From Thermoanaerobacterales bacterium (lineage in GTDB: Bacteria; Actinomycetota; Acidimicrobiia; Acidimicrobiales; JACDCH01): 17,191 bases of DNA. Under the pieces are notes generated by a model. It had not been told where the DNA came from, did no database searches, and saw nothing but the letters and a program-made list of their open reading frames with translations. The position numbers and the translations under genes were made by a program. The stretch covers positions 1 to 17,191 of the forward strand of contig PKRH01000078.1 of the NCBI GenBank assembly GCA_017577565.1, read 5' to 3'. Of the stretch, positions 10,365 through 17,047 are shown one piece after another. The number at the start of each line of letters is the position of its first letter. Position 1 is the stretch's first letter.

Positions 10365-11257
10365 AGCTCGACTACATCGCCCGCGAGACCTTCACCAACC
10401 TGCGCCGCAACGTCACGCTCACCATCGCCGCCATCATGACCGTGGCGGTGTCGCTGGCGCTGTTCGGCTCGACGCTGCTGCTCAACCAGGGCGTCGACAA
10501 CGTCTCGGCCCGCTGGAAGGACGGCATCACGCTCATCGCCTTCCTGAAGTCCGACATCACCGACGAGCAGCGGGACGCCATCGAGACGTTCATCGACGAG
10601 CACCCCGAGGTCGAGCGGTGGCGCTACGTCGACCGCGAGGAGAGCCACGCGGAGGCGATGCGCCTCTTCGACCGCAACGAGGCGATGAAGCAGCGCCTCG
10701 AGGCCAACCCCGAGCTGGTGCCCGACTCCTACCGGCTGACGCCCACCGCCGACGACGTCGACCTCATGGCCAGCATGGGCGAGGAGCTCGCCGCCATGCC
10801 CGGCGTCCTGCAGGTCACCGACGAGCGCGAGAGCGTCCAGACGGTGGTCGGCGTGTCCGAGTTCGCCCAGCGGGCCATGCTCGTCGTCGGCATCGGCCTG
10901 CTGGTGGCGGCGCTGCTGCTGATCCTCAACGCCATCCGCATGGCCATGTACGCCCGGCGGCGCGAGATCGAGGTGATGAAGCTCGTCGGCGCCACCAACT
11001 GGTTCATCCGGGTGCCGTTCATGCTCGAGGGCATCGTGCAGGGCCTGATCGGCGCCATCTTCGCCCTCGGGGCCGTGTTCGCCCTCGACCGGTTCATGCA
11101 GCGGGCGGCCCAGCACGAGGACTACCGGGCGATCATGGAGGGCTTCGTCGCCACCTCCGGTGAGCTGTGGTTCACGGTCGTCGTGGTGCTCGTCCTCGGC
11201 GTCGTCATCGGCGCCGCCGGCTCGGGCTGGGCGCTGAGCCGCTTCCTCAAGGTGTGA
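10361..11257 (+). CDS. ftsX: Cell division protein FtsX
   Basis: A 298-residue permease-like partner of FtsE. Helix 1 is at ~20-42. A large extracytoplasmic domain (~45-165) follows, the part that contacts the cell-wall hydrolase in known systems. Helices 2-4 are at about 168-190, 220-243 and 268-290. The cytoplasmic loop MAMYARRREIEVMKLVGATN is the conserved FtsX/MacB coupling region. It starts at GTG, overlapping ftsE by 4 bases (GTGA). No peptidase gene and no smpB follow, although one or both often do in Actinobacteria; the next gene is convergent. Confidence 0.97.
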   Translation: MKLDYIARETFTNLRRNVTLTIAAIMTVAVSLALFGSTLLLNQGVDNVSARWKDGITLIAFLKSDITDEQRDAIETFIDEHPEVERWRYVDREESHAEAMRLFDRNEAMKQRLEANPELVPDSYRLTPTADDVDLMASMGEELAAMPGVLQVTDERESVQTVVGVSEFAQRAMLVVGIGLLVAALLLILNAIRMAMYARRREIEVMKLVGATNWFIRVPFMLEGIVQGLIGAIFALGAVFALDRFMQRAAQHEDYRAIMEGFVATSGELWFTVVVVLVLGVVIGAAGSGWALSRFLKV

Positions 11258-11283
11258 GCGGGGCCGGGCCCGGTCGCGCCGCG

Positions 11284-11301
11284 GCCGGGCCCGCGCCCGG
11301 C
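11284..11301. terminator. GC hairpin between convergent ftsX and P450 genes
   Basis: GCCGGGC (11284-11290) and GCCCGGC (11295-11301) form a 7-bp stem with a CCGC loop in the 72-base convergent gap. The surrounding DNA offers other G/C-only foldings. It is likely bidirectional. Confidence 0.45.
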
Positions 11302-11329
11302 GGGCCCGCCGAGCCCGCCCCCGCCCGGG

Positions 11330-12607
11330 TCAGGCCGCCAGGGTGACCGGCAGCGACTCGAGGCCCCGCAGCACGATGCGGCCGTTCCACCGGGGGCGGT
11401 CGGTGGCCAGCTCCATGCGGGGGAAGCGACGCACGAGCGCCGGGACCGCCTCCATGCCCTCCAGCCGGGCGAGGGCGTGGCCCAGGCAGTGGTGGATGCC
11501 GCTGCCGAACGACAGGTGGGCGTTGGCGCCCTCGCGCCCGAGGTCGAGGTCGTCGGCCGTCGGTCCCCACCTCGTCTCGTCGCGGTTGGACGACCCGAGC
11601 AGCGTCAGCACGAAGCAGCCCGGCGGGATGGTCTCGCCCGCCAGCTCGACCTCGCGGGTGGTGATGCGGCGGGACACCTGCACCGGGCTGTCGTAGCGGA
11701 GCAGCTCGTCCACCGCGTTGGCGTCGAGCGACGGGTCGTCGACCAGGCGCTCGAACTGGTCGCGGTGGCGGAGGAGGGCGAGCGTGCCGTTGCCGATGAG
11801 GTTGACCGTCGTCTCGTGCCCGGCGATGTAGAGCAGCACGACGGTCTCGCGCAGCTCCTCGGTCGTGAGGCGGTCGCCGTCCTCCTCGGCGGCGATGAGG
11901 GCGCTGAGCAGGTCGTCGGCCGGGTTGCGCCGCTTCCAGTCGATGACCTCGTCGAGGTAGCCGAACATCTGGGCGCCGGCGGCGACCATGCGTCGCAGCG
12001 TCGCCTCGTCGTTGAACGGCTCGATGGCGTTGGTCATCTCCCGCGACCACGACCGCACCTGGTCGCGGTCGCTCTCGGGCATGCCGAGCATCTCGGAGAT
12101 GACCGTGAAGGGGAGCGGGAAGGCGAACCGGGCGATGAGGTCGACGGGCTCGCCGGCGGCCGCGTCCCGCTCGAGGTCGTCGAGCAGCTCGGTGACGAGC
12201 TCCCGCACCCGGCCCCGCAGCCGCTCGACCCGGCGGACGGTGAAGGCGCTGGACACGAGCCGCCGCAGGCGGGTGTGGTCGGGCGGGTCGAGGCGCAGCA
12301 GCGTGCGGCCGCGGTTCTGCGCGTACTCGGCCAGGTCCGGGGGCAGCTGCGGGCGGACGATGTCGGTGGCGTTGGTGTCCTCGACGCTCGTGCCCGGCAG
12401 GCGGAGCAGCTCGAAGCACTCGTCGTAGTGCGACAGCACCCGCTGCCCGAGCGGGTTGCGGTGCACGCGGCCCTGGGCCCGCAGGGCGGCGTACTGGGCG
12501 TACGGGTCGTCGGTGAACCCCGGCGCGAACGGGTTGTAGACGACCGGCTCGGCGGCGCTCTCCGCCTGGCCGGCGGCGGCCGCCGTCGTGATCCCCTCTG
12601 CCTCCAC
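11330..12607 (-). CDS. Cytochrome P450
   Basis: A soluble bacterial P450 of about 425 residues. With the start at 12607, the I-helix oxygen-binding motif AGHETT is at 262-267. ExxR is E301-R304 in DELLRYD. The heme loop FGSGIHHCLGHALA has the iron ligand Cys374. These are all hallmark residues, so it should be active as a monooxygenase with ferredoxin partners; none is encoded nearby. The sequence resembles the macrolide/steroid-type CYP107-like bacterial group, but the substrate cannot be told. GTG at 12605-12607 is preferred because AAAAGG lies 8 bases upstream; a TTG at 12643 would add 12 residues. It is divergent from the EamA transporter, with about 53 bases between. Confidence 0.93.
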   Translation of the reverse strand: MEAEGITTAAAAGQAESAAEPVVYNPFAPGFTDDPYAQYAALRAQGRVHRNPLGQRVLSHYDECFELLRLPGTSVEDTNATDIVRPQLPPDLAEYAQNRGRTLLRLDPPDHTRLRRLVSSAFTVRRVERLRGRVRELVTELLDDLERDAAAGEPVDLIARFAFPLPFTVISEMLGMPESDRDQVRSWSREMTNAIEPFNDEATLRRMVAAGAQMFGYLDEVIDWKRRNPADDLLSALIAAEEDGDRLTTEELRETVVLLYIAGHETTVNLIGNGTLALLRHRDQFERLVDDPSLDANAVDELLRYDSPVQVSRRITTREVELAGETIPPGCFVLTLLGSSNRDETRWGPTADDLDLGREGANAHLSFGSGIHHCLGHALARLEGMEAVPALVRRFPRMELATDRPRWNGRIVLRGLESLPVTLAA

Positions 12608-12660
12608 GTCGCCCACCTTTTCGCACTCACACTGCAAATGCAAGGGGTCGGGCCGGGGAC
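12608..12660. promoter_or_regulatory. AT-richer divergent control region of P450 and EamA genes
   Basis: This short gap is clearly less GC-rich than its surroundings. It holds AAAAGG (minus strand, 12616-12621), the P450 ribosome site, and TGCAAATGCA (12633-12642), in which the self-complementary TGCA occurs twice. CAAATG or CATTTG could serve as weak -10 boxes on either strand. The EamA side has GGGGAC next to its GTG. Confidence 0.35.
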
Positions 12661-13656
12661 GTGTCAGCCTGGTCGGCGGCCATGACCTCGCCGTCGCCGT
12701 CCCCCCGTCCCGGCGCCCCCTCGCCGGCCGGACCGCCGCCGGCGCCGATGGCGCGCCCGCCCACCCTCGACCTCGCGCTGCTGGGGCTCGCGGTCGTGGC
12801 GGTGTCGACCTCGGCGCCGCTGATCCGGGGCGCCGAGGCCCCGTCGCTGGCCGTGGCGTTCTGGCGCAACGCGCTCGCCCTGCCCGTGCTCGCCGCGCTG
12901 GCCGTGGCCGGCGCCCGCGGCCGGCGCGAGCTGCGCCGCCTCCGGGGGCGCGAGGGGCGCCTGGCGGCGCTGTCGGGCCTGTTCCTGGCGGCGCACTTCG
13001 GCACCTGGGTGCCGAGCCTGTCGTTCACCTCGGTGGCGTCCTCGGTCGCCCTCGTCGCCACCCAGCCGGCCTGGGCCGCGCTCGTCGCCCGCTGGCGGGG
13101 TGAGCACGTCCCCCGGGCCGCGTGGCTCGGCATCGCCACCGCCATGGCCGGCACGGTGCTGCTCACCGGCATCGACCTGTCGATCTCCGCCCGGGCGCTG
13201 GTCGGCGACCTGCTCGCCGTGGCCGGGGGCGCGCTGGCCGCGGCCTACGTGACCGTCGGCGCCGAGGTGCGGCGCACGGTCTCGACCGCGGTCTACGCGC
13301 TGGCCTGCTACGCGGTGGCCGGCGCCGTCCTGCTCGTCGTGTGCGCGGCCGGCGGCCAGGCGCTCGCCGGCTACGACGCCACGACCTGGTGGCTGCTCGT
13401 CGGGCTCGTCGTCGGTCCGCAGCTGCTCGGCCACACGCTGGTCAACCGGGTGCTGCGGACGACGAGCCCGATGGTCGTGTCGGTCGCCATCCTCTTCGAG
13501 ATCGTCGGCTCGGCCCTCCTGGCCTGGGTGTTCTTCGACGAGGTGCCGCCGCTCTCCGCGGTGCCGGCGGCCCTGCTCATCGCCGGCGGCGTCGTGCTGG
13601 TCGTGCGGGCCGAGCCCGCCGAGCCGTCGGTGGCCGGCGCCCCGGCGATGGAGTGA
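12661..13656 (+). CDS. EamA/DMT-superfamily transporter
   Basis: A 331-residue membrane protein with a Pro/Ser-rich N-terminal tail of ~35 residues and about ten hydrophobic helices in two EamA repeats. Features include APLIRGAEAPSLAVAFWRNALALP in the first repeat and the second-repeat ending VSVAILFEIVGSALLAWVFF..EVPP. Such drug/metabolite transporters export amino acids, sugars or metabolites; the substrate is unknown. The start is either GTG 12661 (with GGGGAC just upstream) or ATG 12682; the tail is not conserved enough to decide. Divergence from the P450 gene suggests shared control but does not prove a shared pathway. Confidence 0.88.
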   Translation: MSAWSAAMTSPSPSPRPGAPSPAGPPPAPMARPPTLDLALLGLAVVAVSTSAPLIRGAEAPSLAVAFWRNALALPVLAALAVAGARGRRELRRLRGREGRLAALSGLFLAAHFGTWVPSLSFTSVASSVALVATQPAWAALVARWRGEHVPRAAWLGIATAMAGTVLLTGIDLSISARALVGDLLAVAGGALAAAYVTVGAEVRRTVSTAVYALACYAVAGAVLLVVCAAGGQALAGYDATTWWLLVGLVVGPQLLGHTLVNRVLRTTSPMVVSVAILFEIVGSALLAWVFFDEVPPLSAVPAALLIAGGVVLVVRAEPAEPSVAGAPAME

Positions 13657-13714
13657 CGGTCCGGCGGGCGGCGCGGCCCCGGGCCCGTGGACGGGTTCGC
13701 CACCCTCCGCGCAG

Positions 13715-13720
13715 TACGGT
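13715..13720 (+). promoter_or_regulatory. Candidate -10 box (TACGGT) of the small membrane protein
   Basis: TACGGT ends 7 bases before the GTG at 13728, a leaderless arrangement. No clear -35. Confidence 0.4.
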
Positions 13721-13727
13721 CAACGCC

Positions 13728-13907
13728 GTGCGAGTCGCCTGGATCGTCGCCATCGTCCTGCTCGTGGTCGGGCTCGCCGCGCTCGGCACGACGTGCACCG
13801 GCCCGCGCCCCCGCCCGACCGGTGAGACCCTGCCGGCCGACGCCACCGGTGGGCCGAGCGCGACGACGGCGACGACGACCGCCACGCTGCCGCCGGGGAC
13901 CGGCTGA
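13728..13907 (+). CDS. Small single-pass membrane protein, unknown function
   Basis: A 59-codon ORF starting at GTG. Residues ~4-21 (AWIVAIVLLVVGLAALG) form one hydrophobic helix. The rest is a Thr/Pro/Ala-rich, uncharged tail ending in ATTATTTATLPPGTG, probably outside the cell. TTC at the helix end does not fit a lipobox, so it is more likely an uncleaved signal anchor than a lipoprotein. Support comes from the -10 box at leaderless distance, the transmembrane/low-complexity design, and its fit into the space between EamA and the convergent amidohydrolase. No family is recognised. Confidence 0.55.
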   Translation: MRVAWIVAIVLLVVGLAALGTTCTGPRPRPTGETLPADATGGPSATTATTTATLPPGTG

Positions 13908-13919
13908 GCGCCGGGGCCG

Positions 13920-13946
13920 GGACGGCGCGGCGGGCCGGTGCCGTCC
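13920..13946. terminator. Possible hairpin between convergent genes
   Basis: GGACGGC (13920-13926) pairs with GCCGTCC (13940-13946) around a 13-base loop, between the small membrane protein and the amidohydrolase stop. No T tract. Confidence 0.35.
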
Positions 13947-13976
13947 GACCTCGCTCCCGGTCACGCCACCGGCCGG

Positions 13977-15215
13977 TCAGGCGAGCCGGTGGACGACGAC
14001 CTCGCCGGCGCGCACGACGAGGTCGAGGTGGTCGCCGGGGCCGACGAGCACGCCGATGTCGGCGAGCGGATCGCCGTCCACCAGCAGCAGGTCGGCGCTC
14101 GCGCCCGGCGCGACGACGCCGACCTCGCCGGCCAGGCCGAGCAGCTCGGCGTTGACCAGGGTCGCCGACCGCAGCACGTCCAGCGGTGGCTGCACCCGGG
14201 CCCGCAGCTCGAGCTCCCGGGACTGCTGGTCGTGGGTCTCGCCGAGCAGGTCGGTGCCGAAGCCGACCCGCACGCCGGCATCGAGCGCCAGCTCGATGGC
14301 GCGCGCCCCGGCGTCGATCACCTCGTCCAGCTTCCGCAGGCTCCCGGCCGGGAACCCGAGCTGGCGGCCGAAGGCCGCGATGGCGTCGTAGGTGACGAGC
14401 GTCGGCACGAGGTAGCAGCCGTGTGCGGCCATGACCCGGGCCGCCTCGGCGTCGAGCAGGTTGCCGTGCTCGATCGACCGCACGCCGGCCTCGACCGCCC
14501 GGACGATGGCGTCGGGGACGTAGGCGTGGGCGAAGGCGTAGGTGCGCCGGGCCGCCGCCTCCTCGACCGCGGCCTCGATCTCCGCCCGGGTGTACTGGAC
14601 CATGTCGATGGGGTCGGTCGGCGTGGCCACCCCGCCGCCGGCCATGACCTTGATCTGGTGGGCGCCGCCCTTCAGCTCCTCGCGGGCGGCCCGGCGCACG
14701 GCGTCGGGCCCGTCGGCGACGTGGGCGAAGCCGGTCGAGCGGATCCGGCAGGCGCAGAGGTGGGGCTCGTCCCCGACCGGCACGGTGTCGCCGTGGCCGC
14801 CGGTCTGGCTCAGCACCCGCCCCGAGCGCAGGACGCGGGGCCCGGTGATCAGCCCGGCCTCGAGGGCCTCGGCGATGCCCCGGTCCAGGCCGCCGGCGTC
14901 GCGGACGGTGGTGAAGCCGCGCCGGAGCATCCCCTCGAGGATCGCCTTGGCCTCGATGCCGATGCGGGTCGGCGGCCGGCGCCCGAGGGCGGCGAGGTCC
15001 ATGGTGGTCAGCGCGGCGTGGACGTGGGCGTCGATCAGGCCGGGGAGCAGCGTCCGGCCGCCGGCGTCGATGCGGGTGACCTCGTCGCCCGCCCGCAGCC
15101 GCTCGCCGCGGCCGACCTCGACGATGCGCCGCCCCTCGACCCGCACCGACGACCCCTCGATCCGCTCGCCGGACTCGAGGTCGAGCAGGGTCGCGTTCGT
15201 GACGAGCAGGTCCAT
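13977..15215 (-). CDS. Metal-dependent amidohydrolase (prolidase/imidazolonepropionase-like)
   Basis: A 412-residue amidohydrolase-superfamily enzyme (COG1228 type). It shows the complete binuclear metal set: H64 and H66 (DAHVH), the probable carboxylated K188 (HQIKVMAGGGV), H229 (AFAHAY), H249 (SIEHGN) and D321 (GFGTD). An N-terminal and C-terminal beta-sandwich (LLVTNATLLDLESG; ADLLLVDGDPL) frames the barrel. Relatives hydrolyse Xaa-Pro or Xaa-Arg dipeptides, N-acyl amino acids or cyclic amides, so the substrate is not predictable. GGAGAGG 10 bases upstream fixes the ATG at 15215. There is no signal peptide. It is a single gene, downstream of ssrA on the same strand but separated by a strong hairpin. 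Confidence 0.92.
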   Translation of the reverse strand: MDLLVTNATLLDLESGERIEGSSVRVEGRRIVEVGRGERLRAGDEVTRIDAGGRTLLPGLIDAHVHAALTTMDLAALGRRPPTRIGIEAKAILEGMLRRGFTTVRDAGGLDRGIAEALEAGLITGPRVLRSGRVLSQTGGHGDTVPVGDEPHLCACRIRSTGFAHVADGPDAVRRAAREELKGGAHQIKVMAGGGVATPTDPIDMVQYTRAEIEAAVEEAAARRTYAFAHAYVPDAIVRAVEAGVRSIEHGNLLDAEAARVMAAHGCYLVPTLVTYDAIAAFGRQLGFPAGSLRKLDEVIDAGARAIELALDAGVRVGFGTDLLGETHDQQSRELELRARVQPPLDVLRSATLVNAELLGLAGEVGVVAPGASADLLLVDGDPLADIGVLVGPGDHLDLVVRAGEVVVHRLA

Positions 15216-15291
15216 CGTCGGTGCGCCTCTCCAGGTCGGGGAGCGGCGACCTTACGGGCCGGACCGGGCGCGTCGCCACGCCCGGGCGCGG

Positions 15292-15320
15292 GACGGGCCG
15301 GCCCTGGCGGCCGGCCCGTC
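15292..15320 (-). terminator. Strong hairpin terminator of ssrA
   Basis: GACGGGCCGGCC (15292-15303) and its exact complement GGCCGGCCCGTC (15309-15320) form a 12-bp stem with a 5-base loop. It lies 4 bases past the discriminator base of the tmRNA. There is no T tract. Confidence 0.7.
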
Positions 15321-15323
15321 GCG

Positions 15324-15713
15324 TGGAGCTGGGGGGAATCGAACCCCCGTCCGTCGAGCGGTCACTGACCGCGCTACGACCATTCCCGTGATCGCGGCTT
15401 CACGGCTGCCGCACCGCCGGGTCGGTTGGCCCTGCGAAGAGGACCGCCGCCGGGTCTTTCCCCGGTGTCAGTGGTCTTTCCCACCGTCAGCGGTCTTTCC
15501 CGCCGTCAACCACCGCTTCTGTTGCCAGGCTGCGGTGATCTGGCCCCGCGTGCCATTGCTGGTCGCTATCGCTCTCGTCCACCTGGGTTGGATCAGGCGG
15601 CGAGGGCGTACTGCTCGTTGTCGGCAGTTGTTCTGGTGCCCCGTTTAAGGAGTCTGAGCAACTCCGGTCGCACGGTCCAGCTCCCGGTCTCGACGTCGAA
15701 ACCGATCAGCCCC
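15324..15713 (-). ncRNA. ssrA: Transfer-messenger RNA (tmRNA)
   Basis: A 390-nt tmRNA that frees stalled ribosomes and tags the nascent chain for proteolysis. The 5' end GGGGCTGATCGGTTTCGAC (from 15713) is the classic tRNA-like start. The 3' end has a T-arm (GGGGGTTCGATTCCCCCC) and acceptor strand CAGCTCC plus discriminator A at 15324. CCA is not encoded (CGC follows), so it must be added. The tag frame ends in ADNEQYALAA then TGA (15593-15625). Resume could also be at GGC 15640, giving GTRTTADNEQYALAA; both have A at -4. After the tag, GCCAG/CTGGC (15540-15544 with 15524-15528) interleaves with ATCACCGC/GCGGTGGT (15532-15539 with 15509-15516), an H-type pseudoknot. Three tandem hairpins follow. 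Confidence 0.97.
15450..15503 (-). repeat. Three tandem 19-20-nt hairpin repeats inside tmRNA
   Basis: In tmRNA sense the units are GCGG-GAAAGA-CCGC (15490-15503), GTGG-GAAAGA-CCAC (15471-15484) and CCGGG-GAAAGA-CCCGG (15450-15465). The first two are each followed by a TGAC spacer. The loop is identical in all three, while the stems differ but stay complementary. They occupy the place of the later tmRNA pseudoknots. Confidence 0.8.
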
Positions 15714-15733
15714 TTGTCAAGTAGCAGCACCTC

Positions 15734-15739
15734 AGTGTA
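15734..15739 (-). promoter_or_regulatory. Candidate -10 box (TACACT) of ssrA
   Basis: On the minus strand TACACT lies 20 bases before the mature tmRNA 5' end. Transcription would start about 13 bases upstream of it, leaving a short 5' leader for RNase P to remove. No strong -35 is visible. Confidence 0.45.
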
Positions 15740-15768
15740 CCGGCGGGATGTGACGCCCCGACCCGTCC

Positions 15769-15774
15769 TACGCT
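15769..15774 (+). promoter_or_regulatory. Candidate -10 box (TACGCT) of the bioF operon
   Basis: TACGCT ends 8 bases before the ATG at 15783, so the transcript would start at that ATG and open with the 19-codon ORF, about 57 bases before the bioF start. Confidence 0.45.
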
Positions 15775-15782
15775 GCGTCCCG

Positions 15783-15842
15783 ATGCAGGCCAGGACGCAC
15801 GGCGCCGGCGGGCGGCGCGGGCCCGGCAGGGTACCGCGATGA
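15783..15842 (+). CDS. Candidate leaderless leader-peptide ORF upstream of bioF
   Basis: A 19-codon ORF (MQARTHGAGGRRGPGRVPR) starts at the predicted transcript 5' end. Its TGA (15840-15842) overlaps the bioF ATG (15839-15841) as ATGA. The peptide is Arg/Gly-rich and has no recognisable family. The arrangement would let ribosomes loaded on the leaderless ATG reinitiate on bioF, whose own ribosome site (GGCAGGG, 7 bases before the ATG) is only moderate. Alternatively, this is 5' untranslated sequence or an N-terminal start in the wrong frame. Confidence 0.4.
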   Translation: MQARTHGAGGRRGPGRVPR

Positions 15843-17047
15843 GGGGCGCGTGGGACCGGCGCGTCGAGGCCGAGCTCGACGCCGTGCGGGCGGCGGGGCG
15901 CTGGCGCGCGACCCGGCCGATCGCCACCACCGGGCCGGTGACGGGGGAGCTGGACGGCCGTCCGGTCGTCACCTTCGCCTCGAACGACTACCTCGGCCTC
16001 ACCCACCACCCGGCGGTGGTGGCCGCCGCCCACGAGGCGCTCGACCGCTGGGGCGCCGGCGCCGGGGCGTCCCGGCTGGTCGTCGGCTCCCGCCCGGTGC
16101 ACGCCGAGCTCGAGGCCGAGCTGGCCGACTGGAAGGGCACCGAGGCCGCCCTGACCTTCCCGACCGGCTTCGCCGCCAACGTCGGGGTGCTGACCGCCCT
16201 GGGCGGCGAGGACGTGACGATCCTCTCCGACGAGCTGAACCACGCGTCGATCGTCGACGGCGCCCGCCTGGCCCGGGCCCGGGTGCGCGTGTACCGCCAC
16301 GCCGACCTCGACCACCTGGCCAAGCTGCTCGTCGAGGTGACCGCCGAGGCCCGGGGCCCGGCGCTCGTCGTCACCGACAGCGCGTTCTCGATGGACGGCG
16401 ACGTCGTCGACGTCGAGGGCCTCCTCGACGTCTGCGCCGCCCACGACGCGCTCGTCGTGCTCGACGAGGCCCACGCCGTCATCGGGCCCGACGTCGACCC
16501 GGCGGCCGCCGCGGCCCGGGACGTGCCGCTGCTGCGCGTCGGCACGCTGTCCAAGGCGCTGGGTGCGCTCGGCGGGTTCGTCGCGGGGCCCCGCCGCTAC
16601 GTCGACCTGCTCGTCAACCGGGCCCGGCCCTTCATCTTCACGACCGCGCCGACGCCGGCCGACACCGCCGCCGGCCTGGCCGCCCTCCGGGTCCTGCGGT
16701 CGCCCGAGGGGGCCGCGCTGCTCGGCCGGCTCCGGCGCAACGTCGACCGGGTGCGCCCCGGCCACCCGACGCCCATCGTGCCGGTGGTCGTGGGGGAGGA
16801 GGCCGCCGCCGTGGCCGCGGCCGGCGCGCTGCTGGAGCAGGGCCTGCTCGTGCCCGCCATCCGGCCGCCGACGGTGCCGCCCGGCACCTCGCGCCTGCGC
16901 GTGGCGCTGTCCGCCGCGCACACCGACGACCAGGTCGACCGGCTCGTGGCCGCGCTGGCGGCGCTGCCCGCGGCGGCGCCCCCCGGCGCCACCGACCGCC
17001 CGTCGCCGCCCGCGCCGTCCCGGGAGGGCCGTGGCCAACCGTCCTGA
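15839..17047 (+). CDS. bioF: 8-amino-7-oxononanoate synthase
   Basis: A 402-residue PLP-dependent alpha-oxoamine synthase. It condenses pimeloyl-ACP or pimeloyl-CoA with alanine, the first committed step of the biotin ring pathway. Conserved elements: SNDYLGL (48-54), GAGASRLVVGS (73-83), DELNHASIVDG with H135, DSAFSMDGD (180-188), LDEAHAVIG with D209 and H212, and the PLP lysine K239 in GTLSKALGALGGF. The first strands and the neighbouring bioD-like gene favour BioF over 2-amino-3-ketobutyrate ligase. The C-terminus carries a Pro/Ala/Arg-rich extension of about 20 residues. Its end overlaps the bioD-like start by 17 bases. Confidence 0.93.
   Translation: MRGAWDRRVEAELDAVRAAGRWRATRPIATTGPVTGELDGRPVVTFASNDYLGLTHHPAVVAAAHEALDRWGAGAGASRLVVGSRPVHAELEAELADWKGTEAALTFPTGFAANVGVLTALGGEDVTILSDELNHASIVDGARLARARVRVYRHADLDHLAKLLVEVTAEARGPALVVTDSAFSMDGDVVDVEGLLDVCAAHDALVVLDEAHAVIGPDVDPAAAAARDVPLLRVGTLSKALGALGGFVAGPRRYVDLLVNRARPFIFTTAPTPADTAAGLAALRVLRSPEGAALLGRLRRNVDRVRPGHPTPIVPVVVGEEAAAVAAAGALLEQGLLVPAIRPPTVPPGTSRLRVALSAAHTDDQVDRLVAALAALPAAAPPGATDRPSPPAPSREGRGQPS

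Noticed and set aside
15324..15345. ssrA 3' end as an active attachment site of an integrated element.
   Set aside because: I found no second copy of the 3' sequence and no integrase in the window, so there is no evidence of an element bounded here.
15715..15720. Perfect TTGACA (minus strand) directly before the mature tmRNA 5' end, as a -35 element.
   Set aside because: Its -10 would fall inside the tRNA-like 5' domain (GACGTC region), where no TAnnnT box is present. The TACACT box 20 bases upstream is a better placed promoter element.
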